Shown in pieces: positions 8,227-18,679 of a stretch of 64,000 bases of DNA (position 1 is the stretch's first letter; every line of letters begins with the position of its first letter). Origin of the DNA: Nitratireductor sp. GISD-1A_MAKvit. Lineage in GTDB: Bacteria > Pseudomonadota > Alphaproteobacteria > Rhizobiales > Rhizobiaceae. The position numbers and the translations under genes were made by a program. The notes beneath the pieces are model-generated. The model was given only the letters and a program-made list of their open reading frames with translations, ran no database searches and was not told the DNA's origin. The stretch covers positions 3,780,020-3,844,019 of the forward strand of contig NZ_CP161920.1 in assembly GCF_040819555.1 (NCBI RefSeq). Direction: 5' to 3'.

Positions 8227-9219
8227 ATGAAGCGTATTGTTCTCGGCCTACTGGCCGCCACCGCATTGTCCGCAAGCGCATTCGCGGACGAAATCGCCCC
8301 CGCTCTCATCTATGACATGGGAGGAAAGTTTGACAAATCCTTCAATGAGGCTGCCTATAATGGCGCCGAGCGCTTCAAGGAAGAAACCGGCATCGAGTAT
8401 CAGGAGTTTGAAATCTCCAATGATGCCCAGCGCGAGCAGGCACTGCGCCACTTTGCCGACAAGGGCCACAATCCCATTGTCATGGCCGGATTTACCTGGG
8501 TCGACTATCTGAAAAAGGTGGCGCCCGAATATCCCGACCTCGACTTTACGATCATCGACGATGCTGTCGACGCGCCCAATGTGCGCTCGGTCACCTTCAA
8601 GGAGCAGGAAGGCTCCTATCTGGTGGGGATGCTTGCAGCGCTCGCCTCCGAGACCGGTACAGTCGGCTTTGTCGGCGGCATGCAGGTCCCGCTCATCGGA
8701 AAATTCGAGTGCGGTTATGTCGGCGGCGCAAAGGCGGCGAAATCGGACGCCAAGGTGATCCGCAATTATGCCGGTGACACGCCCGCCGCCTGGAACGACG
8801 CGACGAAGGGCAGCGAGATCGCGCGCACCCAGATCGACCAGGGCGCCGATGTGATCTACCACGCGGCCGGCGGCACGGGCGTTGGCGTTCTGCAGGCTGC
8901 AGCGGACGCGGGCAAGCTTGGCATCGGCGTCGATTCCAACCAGAACGGCCTGCATCCGGGCCATGTGCTGACCTCCATGGTCAAGAAGGTGGATGTTGCC
9001 GTCTACAATGCCTTCATGGATGCCAAGAATGGGGAATTTACCTATGGCCTTCAGGATCTCGGACTTGCCGAGGAAGGCGTTGGCTATGCGATGGATGAAC
9101 ACAACAAGGATCTCATCACTGACGAGATGAAGGCTGCGGTCGAGGAAGCCAAGCAGAAGATCATCGATGGCGAGATCGAAGTGCACAACTTCCTCAGCGA
9201 CAACGCCTGCCCCTACTGA
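8227..9219 (+). CDS. BMP-family (Med-like) periplasmic substrate-binding protein
   Basis: 330 residues. A Sec signal peptide (MKRIVLGLLAATALSASAFA) has no lipobox cysteine. The mature protein begins DEIAPALIYDMGGKFDKSFNEAAYNGAE, the signature start of the basic membrane protein family (PnrA/BmpD). The two-lobed fold is suggested by AGFTWVDYLKKVAPEYPDLDF and VGFVGGMQVPLIGKFECGYVGG. Relatives bind nucleosides, purines or autoinducer-like ligands for ABC uptake. No permease or ATPase lies beside it, so it is an orphan binding protein. An intrinsic terminator follows. The start was set at the signal peptide; a longer upstream frame lacks support. Confidence 0.9.
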   Translation: MKRIVLGLLAATALSASAFADEIAPALIYDMGGKFDKSFNEAAYNGAERFKEETGIEYQEFEISNDAQREQALRHFADKGHNPIVMAGFTWVDYLKKVAPEYPDLDFTIIDDAVDAPNVRSVTFKEQEGSYLVGMLAALASETGTVGFVGGMQVPLIGKFECGYVGGAKAAKSDAKVIRNYAGDTPAAWNDATKGSEIARTQIDQGADVIYHAAGGTGVGVLQAAADAGKLGIGVDSNQNGLHPGHVLTSMVKKVDVAVYNAFMDAKNGEFTYGLQDLGLAEEGVGYAMDEHNKDLITDEMKAAVEEAKQKIIDGEIEVHNFLSDNACPY

Positions 9220-9249
9220 GGCCTTTGCAGGTTCTGACGAAACAACCCG

Positions 9250-9274
9250 AAGGGCCGCCCGTGCGGCCCTTTTT
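9250..9274 (+). terminator. Rho-independent terminator after the BMP gene
   Basis: AAGGGCCGC and GCGGCCCTT form a nine-base perfect stem with a four-base loop, followed by a T-run, about 30 bases past the stop codon. Confidence 0.9.
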
Positions 9275-9346
9275 CCTTTCCTCATCGCGGCCTGAATGTG
9301 ATAGGCCGCTTGAGCACTTTCTCCGAACAGTCTTCAGGAGCTTTCC

Positions 9347-10729
9347 ATGTCCGATATCGCCCCGGTTCTCGATCAGCTCGATCGTTCTCTCGATCAGAGT
9401 CTGGAGCGGCTCTTCGACCTGTTAAAGATCAGGTCGATTTCCACCGACCCTGCCTTTGCCGATGAATGCCGCAAGGCTGCCGAGTGGCTGGTGGAGGACC
9501 TGAAGACGATCGGTTTCGAGGCCAGCGTGCGTGACACGGCAGGTCATCCGATGGTGGTGGCCCATCACGATGGCGAGGGGCCGCACGTGCTGTTCTACGG
9601 GCATTACGATGTGCAGCCGGTCGATCCGCTGAACCTGTGGGAGAACGATCCGTTCGATCCCGCGGTCAAGGAGATCGAGCCCGGACGCAAGGCCATTGTC
9701 GGGCGTGGCTCTTCGGACGACAAGGGCCAGCTCATGACCTTTGTGGAAGCCTGCCGCGCCTACAAGGCGGTGCATGGCAAGCTGCCCTGCAAGATCACCA
9801 TCCTGTTCGAGGGCGAAGAGGAATCCGGCTCGCCTTCGCTGCGTCCCTTCCTGGAAGAAAACCGCGCAGAGCTTTCAGCCGAATACGCGCTGGTGTGCGA
9901 CACCGCCATGTGGGACCCGCAGACGCCTGCCGTCTGCGTCGGCCTGCGTGGGCTTGTGGGTGAGGAAATCACCATTAAGGCGGCGGACCGAGACCTGCAT
10001 TCGGGCTTTTTCGGCGGAGCGGCGGCCAATCCCATCACGGTTCTGGCCCGCATTCTGGGCGACCTGCATGATGAGAACGGGCGGGTCACCGTGCCGGGCT
10101 TCTATGAAGGCGTGGAGGAAACGCCGGAAGAGATCCTGAAAAGCTGGGAAGGGCTTGGCGAGACGACGGAGAATTTCCTCGGCCCAATCGGCCTTTCAAA
10201 CCTGTTTGGCGAGAAGGATCGCTCGGCGCTGGAGCTCGTCTGGGCCCGCCCGACCGCTGAAGTGAACGGCATCACCGGCGGCTATACCGGCGAAGGCTTC
10301 AAGACCGTCATTCCGGCAGAAGCCTCGGCCAAGGTTTCTTTCCGGCTGGTCCACAAGCAGGACCCGGAGAAGATCCGCACCGCGTTCCGCGCCTTTGTCG
10401 AGGAACGGCTGCCGACCGATTGCAGCGTGGAGTTCCACGCGCACGGCGGTTCGCCGGCATTCCAACTCGATTACGACATGCCGCTGGTGACAAAGGCGCA
10501 GGGTGCGCTGAGCGACGAATGGCCCAAGCCCGCAGTGGCGATTGCAATGGGCGGTTCGATCCCGATTGCCGGCGAGTTCCGCCGCATGCTCAACATGGAA
10601 ACGCTGCTGGTGGGCTTTGGCCTGCAGGATGACCGCATCCATTCACCGAACGAGAAATACGACCTGAACTCTTTCCAGCGCGGCCAGCGCTCCTGGGTCC
10701 GCATTCTCGATGCCCTGAGCAGCAAGTAA
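9347..10729 (+). CDS. M20-family dipeptidase
   Basis: 460 residues. M20/M25/M40 metallopeptidase hallmarks are visible: FYGHYDVQPVDP (first zinc ligand and catalytic Asp, about 82-93), GRGSSDDKGQLM (bridging Asp), FEGEEESGSPS (catalytic Glu and ligand) and a C-terminal ligand in DDRIHSPNEKYDL. A dimerisation (lid) domain lies between about 210 and 350. Without a signal peptide it should act in the cytoplasm on dipeptides or N-acylated amino acids. The ribosome binding site is AGGAG. The rnd gene follows after 15 bases, so the two may be cotranscribed. Confidence 0.9.
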   Translation: MSDIAPVLDQLDRSLDQSLERLFDLLKIRSISTDPAFADECRKAAEWLVEDLKTIGFEASVRDTAGHPMVVAHHDGEGPHVLFYGHYDVQPVDPLNLWENDPFDPAVKEIEPGRKAIVGRGSSDDKGQLMTFVEACRAYKAVHGKLPCKITILFEGEEESGSPSLRPFLEENRAELSAEYALVCDTAMWDPQTPAVCVGLRGLVGEEITIKAADRDLHSGFFGGAAANPITVLARILGDLHDENGRVTVPGFYEGVEETPEEILKSWEGLGETTENFLGPIGLSNLFGEKDRSALELVWARPTAEVNGITGGYTGEGFKTVIPAEASAKVSFRLVHKQDPEKIRTAFRAFVEERLPTDCSVEFHAHGGSPAFQLDYDMPLVTKAQGALSDEWPKPAVAIAMGGSIPIAGEFRRMLNMETLLVGFGLQDDRIHSPNEKYDLNSFQRGQRSWVRILDALSSK

Positions 10730-10744
10730 GCCTGGAAGAACACC

Positions 10745-11362
10745 ATGACGATCCGATTTCACAAGAACGATCTGCCCGATCTCAGCAACTACGATGTCGA
10801 TGCCGTCGCAATCGACACGGAGACACTGGGCCTGAAACCGCACCGCGACCGGCTGTGCGTGGTGCAGCTTTCGCCCGGCGATGGCACGGCCGATGTGGTG
10901 CAAATCGATGCCGGGCAGAAGAAGGCGCCCAACCTCGTCGCACTTTTGAAGAACCGCAAGATCACCAAGCTGTTCCATTATGCGCGGTTTGATCTGGCGG
11001 TGCTCTATCACAGCTTCGGCGTGATGCCGGAGCCGGTGTTCTGCTCCAAGATCGCCTCGCGTCTCACCCGCACCTATACGGATCGCCACGGGCTGAAGGA
11101 TCTTTGCAACGAACTGCTCGGCATTTCCCTTTCCAAGGCGCAGCAGTCTTCCGACTGGGCAGCCGAGGAGCTTTCGCCCGAACAGCTCGAATACGCGGCG
11201 TCCGACGTGCTCTACCTGCATCAGTTGCGTGAAAAGCTGATTGCGCGGCTCGAGCGCGAAAAGCGTACGCGTGAGGCCGAAGCCTGCTTTCGCTTCCTGC
11301 CGACGCGGGCCAAACTGGACCTGATGGGCTGGGAAGAGGCGGATATCTTCGCTCATAGCTGA
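10745..11362 (+). CDS. rnd: Ribonuclease D (short alphaproteobacterial form)
   Basis: 205 residues. It has the DEDDy exonuclease motifs: AIDTETLGL (motif I, about 19-27), HYARFDLAVL (motif II, about 78-87) and YAASDVLYL (motif III with Tyr and Asp, about 154-162). It is much shorter than E. coli RNase D because the HRDC domains are absent, which is normal in alphaproteobacteria. It trims 3' ends of tRNA precursors and other structured RNAs. It is 15 bases downstream of the M20 dipeptidase gene. Confidence 0.92.
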   Translation: MTIRFHKNDLPDLSNYDVDAVAIDTETLGLKPHRDRLCVVQLSPGDGTADVVQIDAGQKKAPNLVALLKNRKITKLFHYARFDLAVLYHSFGVMPEPVFCSKIASRLTRTYTDRHGLKDLCNELLGISLSKAQQSSDWAAEELSPEQLEYAASDVLYLHQLREKLIARLEREKRTREAEACFRFLPTRAKLDLMGWEEADIFAHS

Positions 11363-11471
11363 GCGCTTCCAGCCGTTTTTGTTTAATTTGACTTAACTGC
11401 GCCTTAAACCGCTGCCTTTTACTGTGCCCGCAGAGTACGTGCGGGTGCAGGGTTGTGGGGTTTGTGAGCGT

Positions 11472-13674
11472 ATGGCGCGCAGGACGAAAAACCGAAGAAT
11501 CGAGCCGACTTTCGACGCGCCGGCGGCGCGCCGGAGCGGAGACGATCTGAAACTCGGTGACAGCGACCGCGTCGTGCCGACACGCCAGCGGCGCAGGCCT
11601 GCCAAAGGCAAAGGCTCCAGGCGCACAAGAAACACGCGCCGAAAAAGCGGGGGCGGTGGCGGCTTTTTCGGGTTCCTGCGCACCGCCGTCTACTGGTCGC
11701 TCGTTCTGGCGCTTTGGGGCGGCATCGCCGCGGCCGGCTTCACCGCTTACTACGGCGCCAAGATGCCGTCGGCGACCACATGGGAAATTCCTGACCGTCC
11801 GCCCAACGTGAAGATTGTCTCTGCGGACGGAGAGATGATTGCCAATCGCGGTATGACCGGTGGCGAGGCGGTGGGGCCTGCATGAAATGTCGCCGCATAT
11901 CCCGCAGGCGGTGATCGCCATCGAGGACCGGCGCTTCTACTCGCATTTCGGTGTCGATCCGGTTGGCCTTGCCCGCGCCATGGCAGAAAACGTCATGGCG
12001 GGGCGGCTGAAACAGGGTGGCTCCACCCTCACACAGCAGCTGGCCAAGAACCTTTTTCTAAAACCCGACCGGACCATTGAACGCAAGGTGCAGGAAGTGC
12101 TTCTGGCGCTGTGGCTGGAGCAAAAACATTCCAAGGACCAGATCCTGGAAATGTATCTGAACCGGGTCTATTTCGGCTCGGGCGCCTATGGTGTGGAGGC
12201 TGCCGCGCGGCGCTATTTCAACAAGTCTGCGCGGGATGTCACGCTTTCTGAAGCGGCCCTTCTGGCCGGTTTGCTGAAAGCGCCCTCGCGCCTTTCACCG
12301 GCACGTGATCCGCAGGCGGCCGAAAGCCGCGCGCAGGTGGTGCTCACTGCCATGCGGGACCAGGGCATGATCGGCGACAGCGAGATGACCACCGCCATGA
12401 GCCGCCCCGCCACGCGCGCTGCGGCCTACTGGACGGGTTCGGAACACTATTTCGCCGACCGCGTGATGGAGGAACTGCCCGGGCTGATCGGCGATGTGAA
12501 GAGCGACATCATCGTGGAGGCGACGGTCGATCTGCGCCTGCAGAAACAGGCGGAAAAGACCATCCGCAAACTGATCGACGAGAAGGGCGGGAAGCTTTCC
12601 GTAAGCCAGGGCGCGCTCGTTTCGATCGACACCAGGGGTGCGGTGCGGGCCATGGTGGGTGGCTATGACTATGCCAACAGCCAGTTCGACCGCGCCTCCG
12701 AGGCGCGCCGGCAGCCCGGCTCGGCCTTCAAACCCTTCGTATACATGGCTGCGCTCGAACAGGGGCGGCGGCCCGACAGCGTGCGCAACGATGCGCCGAT
12801 CAAGATCGGCAACTGGACGCCCGAAAACTACAAGGGCAAGTACCATGGCCCCGTCACGCTATCGGAAGCGCTCGCACGCTCACTCAATTCGGTCGCAGCT
12901 CAGCTTGCCATGGAAGCCGGCCCCAAAACCATCGTCGAGCTTGCTCACCGGATGGGCATCGAATCCGACCTGAAGGCCAACGCGTCTCTTGCTCTGGGCA
13001 CGTCCGAGGTGACCCCGCTGGAGCTGACGGCAGCCTATCTGCCCTTCGCCACCGGCGGATACAGGCCCGAGGTTTATTTCGTGCAGCGCATCACGACGGC
13101 ATCCGGCAAGGTGCTCTACCAGCACGACAGGCCACGCATGACGCGTGTGGCGAGCCCGGAGATCATCGGCATGATGAACGCAATGATGACGGGGACAATT
13201 GAATATGGCAGCGCGCGCGCAGCAAACATCGGCCGTCCGGCAGCAGGCAAAACGGGCACCACGCAGCAATCGCGCGATGCATGGTTCGTGGGATATACGG
13301 CCAATCTCGTAACAGGAGTCTGGTTCGGAAACGACGCTTCCAAGGCGACGAAGGCAACCGGCAGTTCCATGCCCGTTCCGGCATGGAAAGCCTTCATGAA
13401 GGAGGCCGAGAAGGGCCGCCCGGTCAAGAAACTGCCGGGTTCCTGGAGGCCCGGTTCACCGGGCATCGTGGCCCGTGAGCCCACGGCCCGTCCTGTCCCG
13501 CAGGCTGCTGTCGGTGGCGCAGCTCCAGCGCGAACCGCACCACCCCCCGCCCTTCCGACCCACAGCGATCCAGGCCACACGGCTTCGGTCCGCGGCCCTG
13601 TGCCGCCTGCCGATGTGGGAGGTGGTGTGCAGAAGAAGCAGACCTCCATTCTCGACATCATTCTGGGAAATTAG
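11472..13674 (+). pseudogene. Class A penicillin-binding protein (PBP1A), frameshifted as given
   Basis: The first frame (11472-11885) encodes a basic cytoplasmic N-terminus, a membrane anchor (FLRTAVYWSLVLALWGG) and the start of the periplasmic part. The second (through 13674) resumes with HEMSPHIPQAVIAIEDRRFY. It contains transglycosylase motifs EDRRFYSHFG and GGSTLTQQLAKNL, transpeptidase SAFK, SLN and KTGTTQ motifs, and a Pro/Ala-rich tail. The frames join perfectly if one base is removed at GGGGCC (11873-11878), giving VGLHEM. The joined product would be about 733 residues, bifunctional in peptidoglycan synthesis. Everything else is intact, so a sequencing error is more likely than gene loss; see findings. 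Confidence 0.9.
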
Positions 13675-13749
13675 AGCCCGCCGGTCCGCTTTTGCCTATC
13701 GCATTCCCTCGCGCACTGGCCTACATAGGAGCGGAACAGGGAGCAGGGC

Positions 13750-14493
13750 ATGGTCGACGAACGCAAGACACTGGTTTTAACCGGCGCCAGCCGGGGTATT
13801 GGCCACGCGACGGTGAAGCGTTTTTCGCGCGAGGGCTGGCGTGTGATCACATGCTCGCGGCAGGCTTTCTCGGAGGACTGCCCGTGGCCGGCGGGACCGG
13901 AAGACCATATCAAGCTTGATCTTTCCGACCAGGAAGATGTGGGCACTGCCATTGCCGAAATCCGCCACCGGCTGGAAGCCAATGGCGGACGGCTGGATGC
14001 ACTGGTCAACAATGCCGCCATCTCTCCCAAGCTCGAAGGCGGCAAACGAATGAATTCCATCGAAACGCCAATGCATGTGTGGCGCGACGTTTTTCAGGTG
14101 AATTTCTTTGCGCCGATCATGCTGGCGCGCGGGCTCTTCAGGGAACTCGGCAACGCCAGGGGTTCCGTGGTCAACGTGACCTCCATTGTCGGCAGCCGGG
14201 TGCATCCCTTTGCAGGCACCGCCTATGCCACCTCCAAGGCCGCGCTCGTGGCGCTCACGCGCGAAATGGCCGCCGATTTCGGCCCGCACGGCATTCGCGT
14301 CAACGCCATTGCGCCCGGCGAGATCGAAACCTCGATCCTCTCACCCGGCACGGAAAAGATCGTCGAGACCATTCCGCTGCGCCGGCTGGGGCAGACATCG
14401 GAAGTGGCCGAGACGATCTACTTTCTGTGCTCGGCCCAGTCGTCATATGTTTCGGGCGCGGAAATCCATATCAATGGCGGACAGCACGTCTGA
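13750..14493 (+). CDS. SDR-family NAD(P)-dependent oxidoreductase
   Basis: 247 residues. It begins with the Rossmann nucleotide-binding motif TGASRGIGHA (about 11-20), then NNAA (about 88-91), a catalytic serine in VTSIVGS, YATSK (catalytic Tyr-x3-Lys, about 159-163) and the C-terminal INGGQHV. This is a classical short-chain dehydrogenase/reductase, and the substrate cannot be told from sequence. The ribosome binding site is GGAGCAGGG. It is followed by a convergent host-attachment-family gene. Confidence 0.9.
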   Translation: MVDERKTLVLTGASRGIGHATVKRFSREGWRVITCSRQAFSEDCPWPAGPEDHIKLDLSDQEDVGTAIAEIRHRLEANGGRLDALVNNAAISPKLEGGKRMNSIETPMHVWRDVFQVNFFAPIMLARGLFRELGNARGSVVNVTSIVGSRVHPFAGTAYATSKAALVALTREMAADFGPHGIRVNAIAPGEIETSILSPGTEKIVETIPLRRLGQTSEVAETIYFLCSAQSSYVSGAEIHINGGQHV

Positions 14494-14583
14494 GCACCCA
14501 GGCCGGGTTACGGCTCCCGCTACGGTGAAACCGGATGCAGCGCGTGGCGACACAATGCCACGCACCGCCCGCCTTCGGCCCTA

Positions 14584-15030
14584 CTACTGCATCAGAACTT
14601 TCTCGATGTCGCCGACCGTGTGATTGGTCAGCGTCTTGGCGATCTCACCGATCACCTTGTCTTCCACTTCCTTGTGCATTTCCTTGCGCAGTTCACCCAT
14701 CACCAGCGGTGGGGCAACGAGCACAAGTTTGCTGAACTTGCCCTTGTGAGCGAGCTTGTAGAGCCGCTCTGCCACCTCGGCTGCAAAACGCTCCTTCTCG
14801 ATACGGTGCCAGTCTGTCTCGTCGACGGCGCTGCGGTGAACATTCTTGCCATCATTGAAGCGCCCCGGCTTGTCTGTCCCCTGCTCGCGGCTTGGTGGAT
14901 TTTCTTCGTGGATCGTTCGCACCACCTGAAGATTGGGATAGGTCGCATCGCCCTCATTGCGAAGAAACAGCGCCTTTTCGCCATCGGCGACGACAACCCA
15001 TGCATCGTGTACGAGCCGGAACTCAGCCAT
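14584..15030 (-). CDS. Host attachment family protein
   Basis: 148 residues. The sequence from FRLVHDAWVVVADGEKALFLRN, through a variable charged middle, to KLVLVAPPLVMGELRKEMHKEV matches the Host_attach family (PF10116), named after a plant-attachment gene but of unknown biochemical function. The C-terminal half resembles eRF1/archaeal release factor-like domains in fold arrangement (my inference). The start MAEFRLV was chosen because GGAG sits six bases upstream; an ATG at 15042 would add four residues. It is convergent with the SDR gene and divergent from cysG. Confidence 0.82.
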   Translation of the reverse strand: MAEFRLVHDAWVVVADGEKALFLRNEGDATYPNLQVVRTIHEENPPSREQGTDKPGRFNDGKNVHRSAVDETDWHRIEKERFAAEVAERLYKLAHKGKFSKLVLVAPPLVMGELRKEMHKEVEDKVIGEIAKTLTNHTVGDIEKVLMQ

Positions 15031-15255
15031 ATCAATCTCCATTGCTTCTATGGTTCTGAGGAAACGCAGTCTGCCGCTTCCCGTTCCACTGATGGATATG
15101 GGTATACCGAAAGGTTCGCGGAAGGATTTCCTGCCGGAAAGCGGTGCGGCGAAAAAGCAATCTTGTCGCTTCCGCGCGACGGCGAGTGTGTTTCTTCTCA
15201 GGCAATGCTGCAAGCCGCCATTATTCAGGGCATCTTTCACGAAGGCTCGCGAACC

Positions 15256-16684
15256 ATGGCGACAGACACTCAAAAGCTTGCCGCTTTCCCCGTGTTCATG
15301 CGGGTGGAAAACCGCCCGGTCGTTATTGTTGGCAATGGCGACGAGGCGCTCGCCAAGGCGCGCCTTCTCAACCAGTCGAGTGCGGCGCTCACACTTGTTG
15401 CCGATGCGCCCGAGAAAGCGCTCGCTGACTGGGCCGAGGCCAATGACGCCCGTTTGATCAGGGCACCCTATGCTCCGCGCTATATCGAGAATGCAGCGCT
15501 GGTCTTTGCCGCGACCGATGACGAGGCGCAGGATCGCATCATTGTCGCGGATGCGCGGGCGCGCTCCATTCCCGTCAACGCGGTGGATCGGCCCGAGCTT
15601 TGCGATTTCTACACGCCAGCGCTCGTGAACCGGGCGCCGCTCGCGGTTGCGATCGGAACCGAGGGCGCCGGCCCCGTGCTGGCGCAGATGGTGCGGGCGC
15701 GCGTCGACCAGATGCTCTCCCCGTCGCTTGGCGCACTCGCCCAGCTCGCCACGCAATACCGCGACGCCGTGGACCGGCTGGTGCCGCGTGGCCTTGCGCG
15801 TCGCCGGTTCTGGAAGGCCTTCTTCACTGGCGACACGGCGCGTGCGGTGGAGCGCGGTGACGCGGCCGCTGCCCGGCGCAGTGCATCCAGCCTGCTGGCC
15901 GCCGGTGAGGACATTCCCGGCCATATCGCGCTGGTGGGCGCAGGCCCGGGTGCGGAAGACCTTCTGACGCTGCGCGCCCAGCGCTTGCTCATGGAAGCCG
16001 ATGTCATCGTTTACGATGCGCTGGTGCCGGAGGCCGTGGTCGCCATGGGGCCGACGCGATGCCGAGCGCATCTCCGTCGGCAAACGCAAGGGCTGCCACT
16101 CCAAGAGCCAGGAAGAGATCAACGATCTGCTCGCGACGCTGGGGCGCGCGGGCAAGCGCGTTGTTCGGCTGAAATCCGGCGATCCGCTGATCTTCGGGCG
16201 CGCGGGCGAGGAGATGGCGGCACTCCGGGAAGCGGACGTGTCCTATGAAGTTGTGCCGGGCGTGACCGCCGCTTTCGCCGCTGCCGCCGATTTCGAGCTG
16301 CCACTGACGCTTCGCGGCATTGCCTCCTCCATCGTGTTCACCACAGGACACGATTTGAAAGGCCGCACCCTGCCCGACTGGGCGAGCCTCGCCGTCTCCG
16401 GTGCGACCATCGCCGTCTATATGGGGCGCTCCGTGGCTGCAGATGTGGCCGGGCGTCTTGTCGAGGCCGGCCTCTCGCCGGACACGGCGGTGGCCGTGAT
16501 CGAGAATGCCAGCCGCGATGACAGGCGGCTCCTGCATGGAACGCTGAATGACCTGCCTTCGCTTGCCGACCGCAGTGAACTGACCGGCCCCGTGATGACG
16601 CTGATCGGCGATGCCGTGGCCGGCGCGAATTTTGGGCGCTCGGAAGCGCTCGCGACTTACAAACACCAGCTGGAGCGCGCCTGA
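15256..16684 (+). pseudogene. cysG: Siroheme synthase CysG, frameshifted as given
   Basis: The N-terminal frame (about 210 residues, starting MATDTQKLAAFPVFM) is the precorrin-2 dehydrogenase/ferrochelatase half. The C-terminal half is uroporphyrinogen-III methyltransferase, with VGAGPGAEDLLTLRA and, in the shifted frame, RLKSGDPLIFGRAGEE and VVPGVTAA. The frame breaks at GGGGCC (16047-16052), and removing one base restores AMGRRDAERISVGKRKG. The joined product is about 475 residues and makes siroheme, the cofactor of the sulfite reductase encoded two genes downstream. Its stop overlaps the next ATG (TGATG). Because the sulfate operon otherwise looks intact, I suspect a sequencing error. Confidence 0.9.
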
Positions 16685-16992
16685 TGAAGATTGTAGCCGC
16701 CAATCGCCTGACCGATGGCGAAACCGTATGGCTGGGGGCCGGCGAGCGCTGGGTGGACACGATCGATGCCGCCCATGTGGCCAAGGATGCCGAGGATGAA
16801 GCGCGCATTGCCGCTGCTGGCAAACTGGCGCTGGCTGCCAACATCGTGATCGACGTTTCGCTGGTCGATGTGGAGCTCGTCGACGGCCGCGTCTTCCCCA
16901 AACGCCTGCGCGAACGCATCCGCGCCGGCGGGCCCTCCATTCATCCAGAGATCGGCAAGCAGGCGCGGGTCGCCGCGCAGCACGCCGCATAA
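16684..16992 (+). CDS. DUF2849 domain protein of the sulfite reductase operon
   Basis: 102 residues, beginning MKIVAANRLTDGETVWL. This family is nearly always found between siroheme synthase and nitrite/sulfite reductase in alphaproteobacteria. It is small and soluble with no cysteines, so it is unlikely to carry iron-sulfur. Its ATG overlaps the cysG stop by one base and cysI starts 17 bases later, so it is translated with them. Function is unknown; a role in sulfite reduction or siroheme handling is inferred only from conserved neighbourhood. Confidence 0.88.
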   Translation: MKIVAANRLTDGETVWLGAGERWVDTIDAAHVAKDAEDEARIAAAGKLALAANIVIDVSLVDVELVDGRVFPKRLRERIRAGGPSIHPEIGKQARVAAQHAA

Positions 16993-17008
16993 AGCCAGGT
17001 CACGTTTC

Positions 17009-18679
17009 ATGTATCGTTACGACGAATTCGACCAAGCCTTCGTGAAAGCCCGCGTTGCGGAGTTCACCGACCAGGTGGCGCGTCGCCTGTCAGGCGAACT
17101 GACGGAGGATCAGTTCAAGCCGCTCCGGCTGATGAACGGCGTCTATCTTCAGCTACACGCCTATATGCTGCGGATCGCCATCCCCTATGGCTCCCTCTCG
17201 CCGCGCCAGATGCGCAAGCTCGCCCATATCGCGCGCACCTATGACAAGGGCTATGGGCACTTCACCACGCGGCAGAACCTGCAGTTTCACTGGCCGAAGC
17301 TGGTCGACATTCCGCGCATTCTGGAAGAGCTGGCCGAGGTGGAGATGCATGCCATCCAGACCTCCGGCAACTGCATACGCAATGTGACAGCAGACCATTT
17401 TGCCGGGGCGGCGGCGGACGAAGTGGCGGACCCCCGCCCCTATGCGGAAATCCTGCGGCAATGGTCATCGCTGCATCCGGAGTTTTCGTATCTGCCGCGC
17501 AAGTTCAAGATTGCCGTGACGGGTGCTGCGCGCGACCGCGCGGCCATCGAAGTGCACGATATCGGCCTGCATTTGAAAAAGAACGACAGAGGCGAGCTCG
17601 GCTTTGCCGTCTTTGTCGGCGGCGGTCTCGGCCGCACCCCCATGGTGGCCAAGAAGATCCGCGATTTCCTGCCCGAACAGGACCTGCTCTCCTATGTGAC
17701 GGCGATCCTGCGTGTCTACAATCTGAGCGGACGCCGCGACAACAAATACAAGGCCCGGATCAAGATCCTCGTGCACGAGACCGGCACGGAAGAGCTGAAG
17801 GCGCAGGTGGAAAAGGAGTTCGACGAGCTCCGCGAAAGCGAGCTGAAACTGCCCGAGGCCGACATCCGCGCCATCGAAACCTATTTCGCGCCGCCGAAGC
17901 TGAAGGCGCGTCCGGAAGGCGACGCGGCGGTGAGCAGGGCTGTGAAGGCCGATCCGGGTTTTGCCGACTGGCTGCGCCGCAATGCGCATACGCACCGCAA
18001 CCCCGACTATGCCTGCGTGACCGTATCGCTGAAGGGGATCGGCGAGGTGCCGGGCGATGCGACCGACGCACAGATGGACGCGATTGCCGACCTTGCAGAG
18101 CAGTATGGCAATGACGAAATCCGCGTCAGCCATGAACAGAACCTGATCCTGCCGCATGTGGCGCGGGCCGACCTGCCGGCAGTGCATGCCGCCCTTGTGG
18201 AGATCGGGCTGGCAACGTCCAATGCCGGCCTCATCACCGACATCATCGCCTGCCCCGGGCTCGATTACTGCGCGCTTGCCAATGCCCGCTCCATTCCGGT
18301 GGCGCAGGAGATTTCTGAACGGTTTGCCTCTCAGACCCGGCAGGACGAAATCGGCGATTTGCAGATCAAGATTTCCGGCTGCATCAATGCCTGCGGGCAT
18401 CACCATGTGGGCCATATCGGCATTCTGGGCGTCGAGAAGAAGGGCGCCGAGCTTTATCAGGTTACCCTTGGCGGTTCGGCGCGCGAAGGCTCGACCATTG
18501 GCGAGATCATCGGGCGCGGCTTTGCACCCGATGAAATCACGGATGCGGTCGAGACCATTGTCGACACCTATCTGGCGCAACGTGAAAGCCGCGAAGAGAG
18601 CTTTCTCGACGCCTATCGCAGGCTTGGCCCCGCACCATTCAAGGAGGCCCTTTATGGCCACGAAGCCAAGGCAGCTTGA
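17009..18679 (+). CDS. cysI: Sulfite/nitrite reductase hemoprotein (CysI-like)
   Basis: 556 residues. There are two ferredoxin-like half domains and two siroheme-binding halves. The [4Fe-4S]-siroheme ligands are visible as CPGLDYC and, 40-odd residues later, GCINACGHHHVGHIG. GHFTTRQNLQFHW in the N-terminal half is the conserved substrate/siroheme region. The protein reduces sulfite to sulfide with six electrons. The operon with cysG and cysH favours sulfite over nitrite. The start MYRYDEFD matches the family. Its 3' end overlaps cysH by 26 bases. Confidence 0.92.
   Translation: MYRYDEFDQAFVKARVAEFTDQVARRLSGELTEDQFKPLRLMNGVYLQLHAYMLRIAIPYGSLSPRQMRKLAHIARTYDKGYGHFTTRQNLQFHWPKLVDIPRILEELAEVEMHAIQTSGNCIRNVTADHFAGAAADEVADPRPYAEILRQWSSLHPEFSYLPRKFKIAVTGAARDRAAIEVHDIGLHLKKNDRGELGFAVFVGGGLGRTPMVAKKIRDFLPEQDLLSYVTAILRVYNLSGRRDNKYKARIKILVHETGTEELKAQVEKEFDELRESELKLPEADIRAIETYFAPPKLKARPEGDAAVSRAVKADPGFADWLRRNAHTHRNPDYACVTVSLKGIGEVPGDATDAQMDAIADLAEQYGNDEIRVSHEQNLILPHVARADLPAVHAALVEIGLATSNAGLITDIIACPGLDYCALANARSIPVAQEISERFASQTRQDEIGDLQIKISGCINACGHHHVGHIGILGVEKKGAELYQVTLGGSAREGSTIGEIIGRGFAPDEITDAVETIVDTYLAQRESREESFLDAYRRLGPAPFKEALYGHEAKAA

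Noticed and set aside
11865..11885. Programmed ribosomal frameshifting in the PBP1A gene
   Set aside because: There is no slippery heptamer, stimulatory structure or precedent in this family, and four other genes show the same GGGCC signature, which points to an artefact.
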